From Halobacteriales archaeon QH_8_67_36 (GTDB lineage Archaea > Halobacteriota > Halobacteria > Halobacteriales > Haloarculaceae): a DNA stretch of 31,341 nt. The stretch is taken from the NCBI GenBank assembly GCA_003021755.1, contig PXQZ01000029.1, positions 1-31,341 on the forward strand, written 5' to 3'. Below, in pieces: positions 7,943-15,194 of this stretch (position 1 is the first letter of the stretch; each line of letters opens with the position of its first letter). Below the pieces are notes generated by a model. It was not told where the DNA came from. It searched no databases and saw only the letters and a program-made list of their open reading frames with translations. The translations under genes were made by a program, and so were the position numbers.

Positions 7943-8809
7943 ATGGACGAACAGACCGCACTCGGGGTCATCGGCGACCGGCTGCCGGCCGCCGGCGACG
8001 ACTGCGCCGTGGTCGACGAGCAGGTCATCACGACCGACATGCTCCACGACCGGACGGACTTTCCCGAGGGGACGACCCGCTACACCGCCGGCTGGCGGGC
8101 CGTCGGCGCGTCGCTGTCGGACGTGGCCGCAATGGGGGCCAAGGCTACGGCCGCAGTCGCAGTGTATGCCGCCCCCGAGTTCGAGGAGGGGGAGCTGTCG
8201 GCCTTCCTTGACGGTGCAACGGCGGTCTGTGCGGCGGTCGGTGCCGAGTACGTCGGCGGCGACCTCGACGGCCACGACGAGTTCACCGTCGCCACGACTG
8301 CGCTGGGCGAGACGGACGACCCCGTTCGGCGCTCCGGGGCCGAACCCGGTGACGCCGTCTGTGTCACCGGGACGCTCGGCCGGACGGCCGCGGCCATCCG
8401 GCTGTTCGAGCGTGGTGACACCGACGCGGCCAATGAACTGTTCCGGTTCGAGCCCCGCGTGGCCGCGGGCCGGGCGCTGGCCCCGCACGCGTCGGCGATG
8501 CTCGACTCCAGTGACGGCCTGGCCCGGTCGGTCCACCAGCTCTGTGCGGCGAGCGACTGCGGCGCGGCACTGACCGGACCGCTACCGATCGACAAGCGGG
8601 TCGAAGAGGTGGCCGCAGACGCCGACGACCGGCGTGAACTGGGGGCGTTCTTCGGTGAGGACTTCGAACTGGTCTGTACAGTGCCCGAAGCCGAGGTGGC
8701 GACAGTACAGGACGCGACGCCCTGCCCGCTCCACCGGGTCGGAACTGTCACCGAGTCGGGCGTCACGCTCGACGGAGCGGCACTGCCCGACCGCGGTTAC
8801 TCCCACTGA
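7943..8809 (+). CDS. thiL: Thiamine-monophosphate kinase
   Basis: Phosphorylates thiamine monophosphate to thiamine diphosphate with ATP, the last step of cofactor synthesis. 288 residues, slightly short as usual for haloarchaeal ThiL. Motifs of the PurM-like fold are GDDCAVV (Mg-binding Asp, residues 18-24), TTDMLHDRTDF (30-40), the SLSDVAAMGA helix, VGGDLDG, DSSDGLARS from residue 188, and the C-terminal GEDFELV. It stands alone between divergent and convergent neighbours and has a TATA box at leaderless spacing. No thiamine riboswitch is evident in the 80-bp upstream region, which is too short to hold one. Confidence 0.95.
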   Translation: MDEQTALGVIGDRLPAAGDDCAVVDEQVITTDMLHDRTDFPEGTTRYTAGWRAVGASLSDVAAMGAKATAAVAVYAAPEFEEGELSAFLDGATAVCAAVGAEYVGGDLDGHDEFTVATTALGETDDPVRRSGAEPGDAVCVTGTLGRTAAAIRLFERGDTDAANELFRFEPRVAAGRALAPHASAMLDSSDGLARSVHQLCAASDCGAALTGPLPIDKRVEEVAADADDRRELGAFFGEDFELVCTVPEAEVATVQDATPCPLHRVGTVTESGVTLDGAALPDRGYSH

Positions 8810-8816
8810 GAGCGGT

Positions 8817-8939
8817 TTATCGGTCGGCCGCGAGCGTCAGCGCCACCTGTTCGACGGCTCTGGCTGCGGCGCCTTCCCGCTCCTCGTGGGTCAACGCGAC
8901 TGGCGGGTCGTCGGCCGACTGACCGGGTTTGGAGAACAT
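8817..8939 (-). CDS. Candidate 40-residue protein, unknown function
   Basis: Short frame with ATG at 8939 and TAA at 8817, encoding 40 residues beginning MFSKPGQSADDPP and continuing as a likely amphipathic helix (LTHEEREGAAARAVEQVALTLAADR). Composition is acidic with strong GC in third codon positions, like real haloarchaeal genes, and a very good TATA box lies about 34 bp upstream. It converges on thiL with a 7-bp gap. I do not recognise the family. It could be a small regulatory or partner protein, or a chance frame behind a promoter for a non-coding RNA. Confidence 0.45.
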   Translation of the reverse strand: MFSKPGQSADDPPVALTHEEREGAAARAVEQVALTLAADR

Positions 8940-8969
8940 GTGCTATCAGGGAAGACGTGCCGTAGCCAG

Positions 8970-8977
8970 GTATAAAC
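8970..8977 (-). promoter_or_regulatory. TATA box facing the 40-residue ORF, one arm of an inverted repeat
   Basis: Minus-strand GTTTATAC, centred about 34 bp before the ATG at 8939. An exact inverted copy lies at 8996-9003, separated by 18 bp, giving two divergently readable TATA elements or an operator. Confidence 0.5.
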
Positions 8978-9003
8978 AGTGGATACTTCACATCCGTTTA
9001 TAC
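8970..9003. repeat. 8-bp perfect inverted repeat (GTATAAAC / GTTTATAC)
   Basis: GTATAAAC at 8970-8977 and GTTTATAC at 8996-9003, arms perfect, spacer 18 bp, about 26 bp centre to centre (two and a half helical turns). It lies in the spacer between the 40-residue ORF and the broken site-2 protease. Confidence 0.6.
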
Positions 9004-9057
9004 GATTCGCGTGATTTCAGCCATCGAGAGTGGGAACCCGAATCATCGATCGTTTCG

Positions 9058-9097
9058 TAAAACACGGCTTACACCGTTCGCTGGGCAGCGAGCGAAC
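9058..9097 (-). terminator. Hairpin plus T-run after the site-2 protease gene
   Basis: Arms GTTCGCT (9076-9082) and AGCGAAC (9091-9097) pair perfectly over 7 bp with an 8-nt loop, directly after the stop codon. On the minus strand they are followed by a short T-rich stretch (GTTTTAC near 9058-9064). Resembles a transcription terminator. Confidence 0.4.
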
Positions 9098-9098
9098 C

Positions 9099-10152
9099 TC
9101 AGACGGCGACTATCTCGAACGGGATAGGTGTAAAACAGGCCAGTCCGAGCCCGAACGTGAGTACGCCCAGCACCGCACGTCGCCGGTCGAGGGGCTCGTC
9201 GGCGGTCGGTCTGGCGGGGCCGGCGTAGGCCATCCCCGCCGAGAGCAGGCCCCAGAACACCCACAGCGTCCAGACGCCGTAGCCGACTGGTGGGGCGTCC
9301 TGCGTGAGATAGAGAAAGCCCGCGAGCGCGAACAGCCCTCCGGGAACGGCGGCGGCGACGGTTTCCTGGCGCTGGCCGACGATGGCGCGGACGATGTGGC
9401 CCCCGTCCAGCTGGCCGACGGGCAGGAGGTTCAGGAAGGTGAAAAACATCCCCGCCCAGCCGGCGAAGACGACGGGGTGGACCGCCTCCGCCGGGCCGAC
9501 GGCGGACCCGATGCCCAGCGTCGTGACGAACGCTTCGATGGCTTGCATGAGCAGGGGGTCGTGGAAGTCGATGGCGTACTCCCCGCCCGCCTGGACGCGC
9601 TCGGGCACCGCTATCGGGTCGAGCGTGAAGCCGATGACGGTGACGATGACGGTGGCGACCAGTCCCGCGAGCGGCCCCGCGACGCCGATATCGAAGAGGG
9701 CACGTCGGGAGGGGATGCGGTCGCGGATGTTGATGACGGCGCCCATCGTTCCCAGCAGCGAGGGAAACGGGATGAAGTAGGGCAGTGTCACGTCGACGCC
9801 GTGGTAACGTGCGGCGGCCGAGCAGCAGGAGGACGTTGAGCCACGGTATCCCGCCGTCGTCTTTGGGTTCGGCGACCAGCGCGTACTGCTGTGCCCCGGG
9901 CGCACCGTCGGCCGGCTGTGCCGGGGGCTCAGGGGCCGGTCGTCCGGGTACCTGGGGGGCTGGCTGGCGCTCCAGTGACAGCGAGTAGCCCGACTGCGAG
10001 AACTGGGGCCGGAGCGTCTCGACGACGGCGTCGGGTCGGACCAGCGGCTCGCCGAAGTACCGGACGGTGTCGTCGCGCCGGTCGACGGCTACCACGTGAA
10101 AGACACCGGCGAGTTCGTCGGGGGACGGCGCGTCATCGCCGTGGCTACTCAT
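9099..10152 (-). pseudogene. Broken site-2 protease (M50) gene: catalytic HExxH segment missing and frame shifted
   Basis: Two frames together make most of a haloarchaeal membrane metalloprotease. The N-terminal part starts at 10152 (MSSHGDDAPSPDEL) with a cytosolic domain, a Pro/Ala-rich linker and GGIPWLNVLLLLG, reaching about 9817. After a frame change the sequence resumes at 9809 as RYHGVDVTLPYFIPFPSLLGTMGAVI and runs to the stop at 9099, including NLLPVGQLDGGHI, which carries the second zinc-binding motif. In intact relatives about 50 residues, with a membrane helix and the HELGH zinc motif, lie between these two points; here they are absent. A TATA box and a 3' hairpin remain. Either a recent deletion pseudogene or an assembly deletion. 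A separate intact site-2 protease lies at 13340. Confidence 0.85.
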
Positions 10153-10176
10153 CGGCTACGGGTAGACCATGAGGAC

Positions 10177-10185
10177 ATTAATATT
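10177..10185 (-). promoter_or_regulatory. TATA box of the broken site-2 protease gene
   Basis: AT-only stretch AATATTAAT on the minus strand, centred 29 bp before the start codon. Its good state suggests the gene broke recently, if the break is real. Confidence 0.5.
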
Positions 10186-10223
10186 CGGTGTTCCGGACCG
10201 GTGCGGGGAGGGTGTGACCGTCG

Positions 10224-10472
10224 CTACGCAGGCTCGATGCGCCAGGTGGTCGCGCTCGTGTACGACCACTTCTCGACGTGTATCTCGGTCGCGCTGTCTT
10301 TCAGTTTGACCATCAGCGCGCCGATTTCTTTGGGGGAGAGCCCAACCTCGTCCGCGATGAACTTGCTCTTGAAGTACATCTCGCCGTCTGCCGCTTTCTC
10401 CGCGAGGAACGACTTGAGTCGCTGTTCTTTCGAGGGCTCTTCCTCGCTGGAGGGCTGCGTAGTTGCGCTCAT
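10224..10472 (-). CDS. DUF7123 family small winged-helix protein
   Basis: 82-residue protein with an acidic Ser/Thr/Glu-rich N-terminus (about 20 residues) followed by a compact domain: RLKSFLAEKAADG, KSKFIADEVGLSPKEIGALMVKL (a helix-turn-helix with the EVGLSPKEIG turn) and a C-terminal wing, EIHVEKWSYTSATTWRI. The pattern matches DUF7123 proteins of haloarchaea as I recall them, which are predicted winged-helix proteins of unknown target. It may be a transcription regulator, but its DNA site is unknown. It has both a strong TATA box and a true Shine-Dalgarno (GAGGTGA, 5 bases before the ATG), so unlike most genes here it probably has a short leader. It lies upstream of and in the same direction as the broken site-2 protease. 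Confidence 0.85.
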   Translation of the reverse strand: MSATTQPSSEEEPSKEQRLKSFLAEKAADGEMYFKSKFIADEVGLSPKEIGALMVKLKDSATEIHVEKWSYTSATTWRIEPA

Positions 10473-10477
10473 CTATG

Positions 10478-10484
10478 TCACCTC
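10478..10484 (-). promoter_or_regulatory. Shine-Dalgarno of the DUF7123 gene
   Basis: GAGGTGA on the minus strand, five bases before the ATG at 10472. It fixes the start and implies a transcript with a leader. Confidence 0.6.
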
Positions 10485-10508
10485 GTCTCTCCGGTAGTCC
10501 GGGAACAG

Positions 10509-10517
10509 CATATAAAG
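10509..10517 (-). promoter_or_regulatory. TATA box of the DUF7123 gene
   Basis: Minus-strand CTTTATATG centred about 41 bp before the ATG, leaving room for a leader of roughly 15 nt that contains the Shine-Dalgarno. Confidence 0.55.
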
Positions 10518-10761
10518 AAAGGAAGGTTCGCGTCGCTTCGGGGACTTTCAGGTCAAATCAGCGTAAATAGTACTCTTTACGAACGTTTCTACAGCCCCGA
10601 GACGTTTTATTCGCTGCTCTGAACGCTTCGTTTGGGTGCGCTGAACACCGCATATTCGGCCCCGTAAAACGGCGAAGAGTGCTTGCTTCTCCCCCTTTTA
10701 GCGGCATATGTTTCCTCGTTCGCGTCAGACGCTCAGGGCGCTCACGTCCCGGCTTGGTAAC

Positions 10762-10769
10762 GCTTAAGC
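10762..10769 (+). promoter_or_regulatory. TATA box of pyrH-lysS
   Basis: GCTTAAGC centred 28 bp before the pyrH ATG; leaderless spacing. Confidence 0.5.
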
Positions 10770-10793
10770 GCCCTTCGCGGTTACGCCGGGTCA

Positions 10794-11480
10794 ATGAGAG
10801 TCGTCGTCAACGTCGGTGGGAGCGTCCTCGCCCCCGACCTCGAGCCCGACCGGGTAGCCGACTACGCAGCCGCCATCGAGACACTCGACGGAGCGGGCCA
10901 CACGGTGGGGGTTGTCGTCGGCGGCGGCCCCACGGCCCGGGAGTACATCACCACCGCCCGGGAACTGGGCGCAAACGAGATAGCACTCGACCAGCTGGGT
11001 ATCGCCGTCACCCGGCTGAACGGTCGCCTGCTCATCGCCGCACTGGACGACCGCGCGGTCCCGACGCCGGCCGAGAGCTACGAGACCGGCCGCGAGGCCG
11101 TTCGCCGCGGGGACATCCCCGTGTTGGGCGGTATCGTCGCCGCGCAGACGACCGACGCCGTCGCCGCCGCCTTCGCGGAGTACGTCGGCGCGGACCTCCT
11201 GGTGTACGCCACCTCCGTCAACGGCGTCTACGACACCGACCCCAACAGCGACGCCGAGGCGACCTGCTTCGACCGGCTGACCGCCCGTGAACTCGTGAGC
11301 GTCATCGCCGACATGGAGATGAACGCCGGCTCCAGCGCCCCGGTCGACCTGCTCGCGGCCAAGGTGATAGAGCGGTCCGGCGTTCGGACTATCGTACTGG
11401 ACGGAACCGACCCCCAGCGCGTCGTCGACGCGGTCCGAAACGACGCGTTCGACGGGACGGAGATCGTCCCGGAGCGATAG
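10794..11480 (+). CDS. pyrH: UMP kinase (archaeal type)
   Basis: Amino-acid-kinase-fold enzyme that phosphorylates UMP to UDP in pyrimidine nucleotide synthesis. 228 residues, typical of archaeal UMP kinases. Motifs are the N-terminal VVNVGGSVLAPD (phosphate loop), VVVGGGPTAREYI, the LGIAVTRLNGRLLIAAL helix, GREAVRRGDIPVLGGIVAAQTTDAVAA, and ATSVNGVYDTDPNSDAEA in the nucleotide-binding C-terminal half. The ATG at 10794 follows a TATA box at leaderless distance. The stop codon directly abuts the ATG of lysS, so the two form an operon. Confidence 0.96.
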   Translation: MRVVVNVGGSVLAPDLEPDRVADYAAAIETLDGAGHTVGVVVGGGPTAREYITTARELGANEIALDQLGIAVTRLNGRLLIAALDDRAVPTPAESYETGREAVRRGDIPVLGGIVAAQTTDAVAAAFAEYVGADLLVYATSVNGVYDTDPNSDAEATCFDRLTARELVSVIADMEMNAGSSAPVDLLAAKVIERSGVRTIVLDGTDPQRVVDAVRNDAFDGTEIVPER

Positions 11481-13076
11481 ATGGCCGAAGACCCGTACGA
11501 GGTCGGCCGCGGCAGCAAGCGGGCGTTCTGGGCCGAGTCGGTCGCCGACGTCATCGAGGCCCGCGACCCCGAGGAGCCGGTCGTCGTCAAGGGCGGCGTC
11601 TCCCCCTCCGGCGTCCCCCACATCGGCCACTTCAACGAGATCATGCGGGGCTACTACGTCGCCGAGGCACTGCGCGACCGGGGGCACGAGGTCCGCCAGG
11701 TGTTCACGGCCGACGACAAGGACCGACTACGGGCGGTGCCCCGACGGCTCGCGGACCTGGACTGGAACGTCGTCGGACTGGGAGAGGTCGACGCGGGTGC
11801 GCTCGGACGGAACCTTGGGAAGCCCTACACGGACATCCCGGACCCCTTCGACTGTGACTGTGGCTCCTACGGCGCCCACTTCACGAACCTGCTGAGGAAA
11901 AGCGCCGAACTGGTCGGCGTCGACGTGGAGTTCGTCTCGAACACGGAGCTGTACGCCGACGGCGAGTTCGAGGCCGTCACCCGGCGCGTGCTGGAGCGGG
12001 CCGACCGCGCCCGCGAGGTGCTCAAAGAGTACCAGAGCAAGGTCGACGACGACTACGTCCCGTTCCTGCCCCAGTGTTCGGAGTGCGGGAAGCTCACGGA
12101 GGGCGTCACCGAGGTGGACCTCGACGCCGGCGAGGTCCACTACGTCTGTGAAGACGTAGAGGCCGGCGACCGGACCATCGAGGGGTGTGGCCACGAGGGC
12201 GTCGCCACCCTCCGGGAGGGGAAACTGCCCTGGCGCTTCGAGTGGCCCGGCCAGTGGGAGATTCTGGGCGTGGACTTCGAGCCGTTCGGGAAGGACCACG
12301 CCGAGGGCTCCTGGCCCTCCGGCGAGGACATCGCCGAGAACGTGCTGGACATCGAGCCGCCGGTGCCGATGGTGTACGAGTGGTTCACGCTCGAAGGCGA
12401 ACCCCTCTCCTCCTCCTCGGGCAACGTCGTCACCGTCGACGAGGTGCTGGAGGTTCTCGAACCCGAAGTGCTGCGGTACTTCTTCGTGAAGAACCCCCGC
12501 AAGCAGCGGGACTTCTCCGTCGAGAACGTCGACCAGCTGGTCGACGAGTTCGACCGGTTCGAGCGCGTCTACTTCGGCGAGGAGGACGCACTCCGGAGCG
12601 AAGGCGAGCGTGAACTCGCCCGGCGGGCCTATCCGATGGTCGTCGACGAGCCCCGCGAGGAGCGCGTCCGCATCCCCTACACCTTCGCCGCCGTCCTGGG
12701 GATGACCGAGGACCCCGCGGTCCGCGAGCAGATAGCCAGAAAGGAGGGCCACATCCCCGACGACGCCCCGGAGTGGGCCGTCGAGGACGCCCTCGCTCGC
12801 GTCGAGCAGGCCCAGCACTGGGCGCGCCGGACCGGCAACGAGTTCGACTACGAACTCAAGCGGGCGACGACCGACTTCGTCGCAGAGGGTCACGACGGCG
12901 ACGCCATCCAGAGCGAGATATACGAGACCGCCAAGCGCAACGACATCGACATCAGCGACTTCTTCGCCGCTGGCTACCGCCTGCTGTTCGATGACACCGA
13001 GGGGCCACAGCTCGGGACCTTCATGGGGAAACTGGATCGGGAGTTCGTCGTCAAGCGGCTCCGCCGCGAGGCGTAG
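11481..13076 (+). CDS. lysS: Lysyl-tRNA synthetase, class I
   Basis: Class I LysRS, the archaeal form unrelated to the class II enzyme of most bacteria; charges tRNA-Lys. 531 residues, normal length. HIGH is at residues 47-50 in SPSGVPHIGHFNE. The KMSKS equivalent is LSSSSGNV at 309-316. A Cys-rich zinc-binding insert includes CSECGKLTEG and VCEDVEAG...CGHEG. The C-terminal helical anticodon-binding region includes RATTDFVAEGHDGDAIQSEIYE. It starts with no spacer after pyrH and relies on pyrH transcription. A 263-bp spacer follows before the next gene. Confidence 0.97.
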   Translation: MAEDPYEVGRGSKRAFWAESVADVIEARDPEEPVVVKGGVSPSGVPHIGHFNEIMRGYYVAEALRDRGHEVRQVFTADDKDRLRAVPRRLADLDWNVVGLGEVDAGALGRNLGKPYTDIPDPFDCDCGSYGAHFTNLLRKSAELVGVDVEFVSNTELYADGEFEAVTRRVLERADRAREVLKEYQSKVDDDYVPFLPQCSECGKLTEGVTEVDLDAGEVHYVCEDVEAGDRTIEGCGHEGVATLREGKLPWRFEWPGQWEILGVDFEPFGKDHAEGSWPSGEDIAENVLDIEPPVPMVYEWFTLEGEPLSSSSGNVVTVDEVLEVLEPEVLRYFFVKNPRKQRDFSVENVDQLVDEFDRFERVYFGEEDALRSEGERELARRAYPMVVDEPREERVRIPYTFAAVLGMTEDPAVREQIARKEGHIPDDAPEWAVEDALARVEQAQHWARRTGNEFDYELKRATTDFVAEGHDGDAIQSEIYETAKRNDIDISDFFAAGYRLLFDDTEGPQLGTFMGKLDREFVVKRLRREA

Positions 13077-13134
13077 GCCCCGACCCGGAGCCAGCGGACG
13101 TGCCACCAAGCGTCTGGGTGCCGTTTACTTTCAT

Positions 13135-13224
13135 ATGTCTGATGAATCCACGAGCGAGGAGCAGTCCTCGACGACGTGGAGCGGTTCGGGGCCGCGGAAA
13201 CGGAACCCCCGGAACCGACGCTGA
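13135..13224 (+). CDS. Candidate 29-residue peptide, low support
   Basis: ATG at 13135 to TGA at 13224 encodes MSDESTSEEQSSTTWSG followed by a basic tail (GPRKRNPRNRR). An acidic Ser/Glu-rich start is common for haloarchaeal proteins and the MSDE opening is idiomatic, but the tail is basic and the frame is very short. The AT-rich stretch GTTTACTTTC (13123-13132) is too close to the ATG to act as its TATA box. It could be a real microprotein, a remnant, or chance. Confidence 0.25.
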   Translation: MSDESTSEEQSSTTWSGSGPRKRNPRNRR

Positions 13225-13339
13225 CGGCGACCCCGGAGGGCTGACCCTCACCCTGGTCGTCCCCGGTTGCAGGCAGGCCGGCGGCCCAGTCGAACGCCAA
13301 ACCAAACCCTCTTGCTTTGCTGGCCCGATTTCTACCTAA

Positions 13340-15109
13340 ATGGTAGGGACGCTGACGTGGGTTCTCGTGGGGCTCGCCGCGTACACGGTTGTGGCGATGA
13401 CGCTCAAATCCCGCGACGTGGTACCCGAGTACATCAGTATCAGCGGGCCGCTTGCGACGGTACACACCCAACGGGGAAAGCGGATACTGACGCGGCTGGC
13501 CCGCCCGAAGCGGTTCTGGCGGGCCTGGGGGAACCTGGGGGTGGGAGCCGCCCTCGTCGTGATGGTCGGCTCGTTCCTGCTTGTCGCCTTCAGCGCCTAC
13601 GAGGCGGTGGTCAACCCACAGCCCTCGGCGCTGAACGAGCCCCGGAACGCGCTGGCGATTCCGGGCGTCAACGACTTCCTACCGCTGTCGGTCGCGCCCG
13701 AAATCGTGCTCGGACTCGTCCTGGCGCTCGTCGTCCACGAGGGGGGCCACGGGTTGTTCTGCCGGGTCGAAGACATCGACATCGAGTCGATGGGGCTGGC
13801 GCTGCTGTCGGTCATCCCCATCGGGGCGTTCGTCGAACCCGACGAGTCCGAACTCCTGCGCTCCGATCGCGGGGAACAGGTCCGGATGTACGCGGCCGGC
13901 GTGACGAACAACTTCGCGCTGTCCCTTATCGCCTTACTGTTGCTGTTCGGTCCGATAGCGGGCTCCATCGCCGTCGTCGACGGCTACCACGTCGGCGGGA
14001 CGGTCAAGCAGACCCCGGCGGCCCAGGCAGGCATCGAATCCGGCGACGTGATAACCGGTATCGACGGCAAGCAGGTAAAAAGCCCCGGCGACCTCGAATC
14101 GACGCTCGCGGCAACCAACGAGACGACCGTCGAGGTGAGGTTCCGTGAGAAGGAGTCGGTGACGGTCCGTCGCTCGGCGGTCGTCAGCAGCGCCATCCGG
14201 AGCGCTCCCCTCGAAAGCGGTGAGACGATAGTCAGCGTCAACGGGACGAACGTCTCGACGACCGAGCAGTTCGTCGACGCCTCGCGGAATCACACCGTCG
14301 CGGCGGTTCGGACCGAGGCCGGCCGGACGGTCCGGATGCCGACCGGGAGCTACGTGCTCGTCAGCGACGACGGGGCCCTGCAGCGGGCTGGCGCGCCGGC
14401 CGAGTCGGGCGTTATCATCACCCGGATCGACGGCGAGCGGACCGTGAACACGGCCGAACTGCGCGAGGTGCTGGACGACCGTTCGGCCGGTGAGCGACTC
14501 ACCGTCACCGCCTACGTCGACGGGGAGCGGCGGACCTACAACGTTACCGCCGACGACGACGGGAACGGCGACGCGCTGCTGGGTATCGTCCCGCAGTCGG
14601 GGGTCTCCGGCATCGAGGTCAACGACTTCGGTCTCGACCAGTACCCGGCGGCGACGTTTCTGAACGCCATCGGCGGGGACCCGGGGTCGGGCAATCAGGC
14701 GTCCGACGCCGGCTTCTTCCGCCAGATCTATTTCGCGTTCATCCTCCCGATCGTCGGTGAAGCCCCGGGCGGCGGCCTGGGGTACAACTTCCCCGGTTTC
14801 ACCGGATTCTGGATCGACTTCTACACCGTCCAGGGACCGCTCGCGCTGCTCGGTGAGTCGCCCGTGTTCCTGCTCGCGAACGCCCTGTTCTGGACCGGCT
14901 GGATAAACATCGTCATCGGCCAGTTCAACCTCATTCCGACGTATCCCCTCGACGGCGGCCACATCCTCCGGGCGTCGACCGAGTCGGTCGTCTCCCGGCT
15001 CCCGGTGCCCGAGCGCCGGACGCTCACGACGGCCGTGACCCTCGCCGTGACAGTGTCGATGATAGGCGGACTGTTCGTGATGATATTCGGGCCGCGCTTT
15101 TTCGCCTGA
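13340..15109 (+). CDS. Site-2 protease family membrane metalloprotease with PDZ domains
   Basis: Intramembrane zinc protease of the M50/site-2 class, 589 residues. The catalytic motif HEGGH is at residues 133-137 in a hydrophobic helix, and the second zinc-ligand motif NLIPTYPLDGGH has its Asp at 538. N- and C-terminal membrane segments surround a large soluble middle part. That part holds PDZ-like repeats around residues 215-275 (AGIESGDVITGIDG), 285-335 (LESGETIVSVNG) and 345-405 (AESGVIITRIDG). These probably sit outside the membrane and gate substrate entry, as in RseP; this is inferred from family knowledge. Possible roles are cleavage of membrane-bound anti-sigma-like regulators or signal peptides; no partner is visible nearby. 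The enzyme looks complete, unlike the relative at 9099-10152. Confidence 0.93.
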   Translation: MVGTLTWVLVGLAAYTVVAMTLKSRDVVPEYISISGPLATVHTQRGKRILTRLARPKRFWRAWGNLGVGAALVVMVGSFLLVAFSAYEAVVNPQPSALNEPRNALAIPGVNDFLPLSVAPEIVLGLVLALVVHEGGHGLFCRVEDIDIESMGLALLSVIPIGAFVEPDESELLRSDRGEQVRMYAAGVTNNFALSLIALLLLFGPIAGSIAVVDGYHVGGTVKQTPAAQAGIESGDVITGIDGKQVKSPGDLESTLAATNETTVEVRFREKESVTVRRSAVVSSAIRSAPLESGETIVSVNGTNVSTTEQFVDASRNHTVAAVRTEAGRTVRMPTGSYVLVSDDGALQRAGAPAESGVIITRIDGERTVNTAELREVLDDRSAGERLTVTAYVDGERRTYNVTADDDGNGDALLGIVPQSGVSGIEVNDFGLDQYPAATFLNAIGGDPGSGNQASDAGFFRQIYFAFILPIVGEAPGGGLGYNFPGFTGFWIDFYTVQGPLALLGESPVFLLANALFWTGWINIVIGQFNLIPTYPLDGGHILRASTESVVSRLPVPERRTLTTAVTLAVTVSMIGGLFVMIFGPRFFA

Positions 15110-15165
15110 CGCGGGCCGTCGGACGGGACCGGCCGACAGCGCACCCGCCCCGGCGTTTCGTCACC

Positions 15166-15173
15166 CATTTACT
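15166..15173 (+). promoter_or_regulatory. TATA box of argS
   Basis: CATTTACT centred about 25 bp before the argS ATG; leaderless spacing. Confidence 0.45.
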
Positions 15174-15194
15174 CCCCGCCGATGGACTGGACGT

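Larger units (their letters stand above)
10473..10793. other. 321-bp spacer between the DUF7123 gene and pyrH
   Basis: Divergent region. It holds the DUF7123 promoter at one side and the pyrH TATA box at the other. The middle is relatively AT-rich, with several TATA-like stretches (10602-10610, 10695-10699) and an inverted repeat CGTAAA/TTTACG (10562-10567 and 10576-10581). Open frames on both strands are basic and Arg-rich, unlike haloarchaeal proteins, so I see no gene. Confidence 0.5.

Noticed and set aside
8996..9003. TATA box for a plus-strand gene after 9003
   Set aside because: The only frame behind it is antisense to the site-2 protease and has no family features; kept only as an arm of the inverted repeat.
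10558..10794. 78-codon minus-strand frame in the pyrH upstream spacer
   Set aside because: Basic, Arg-rich translation unlike haloarchaeal proteins; it overlaps the pyrH promoter.
11727..13109. 460-codon frame opposite lysS
   Set aside because: Shadow of lysS, which has HIGH and SSSSGN motifs in the proper frame.
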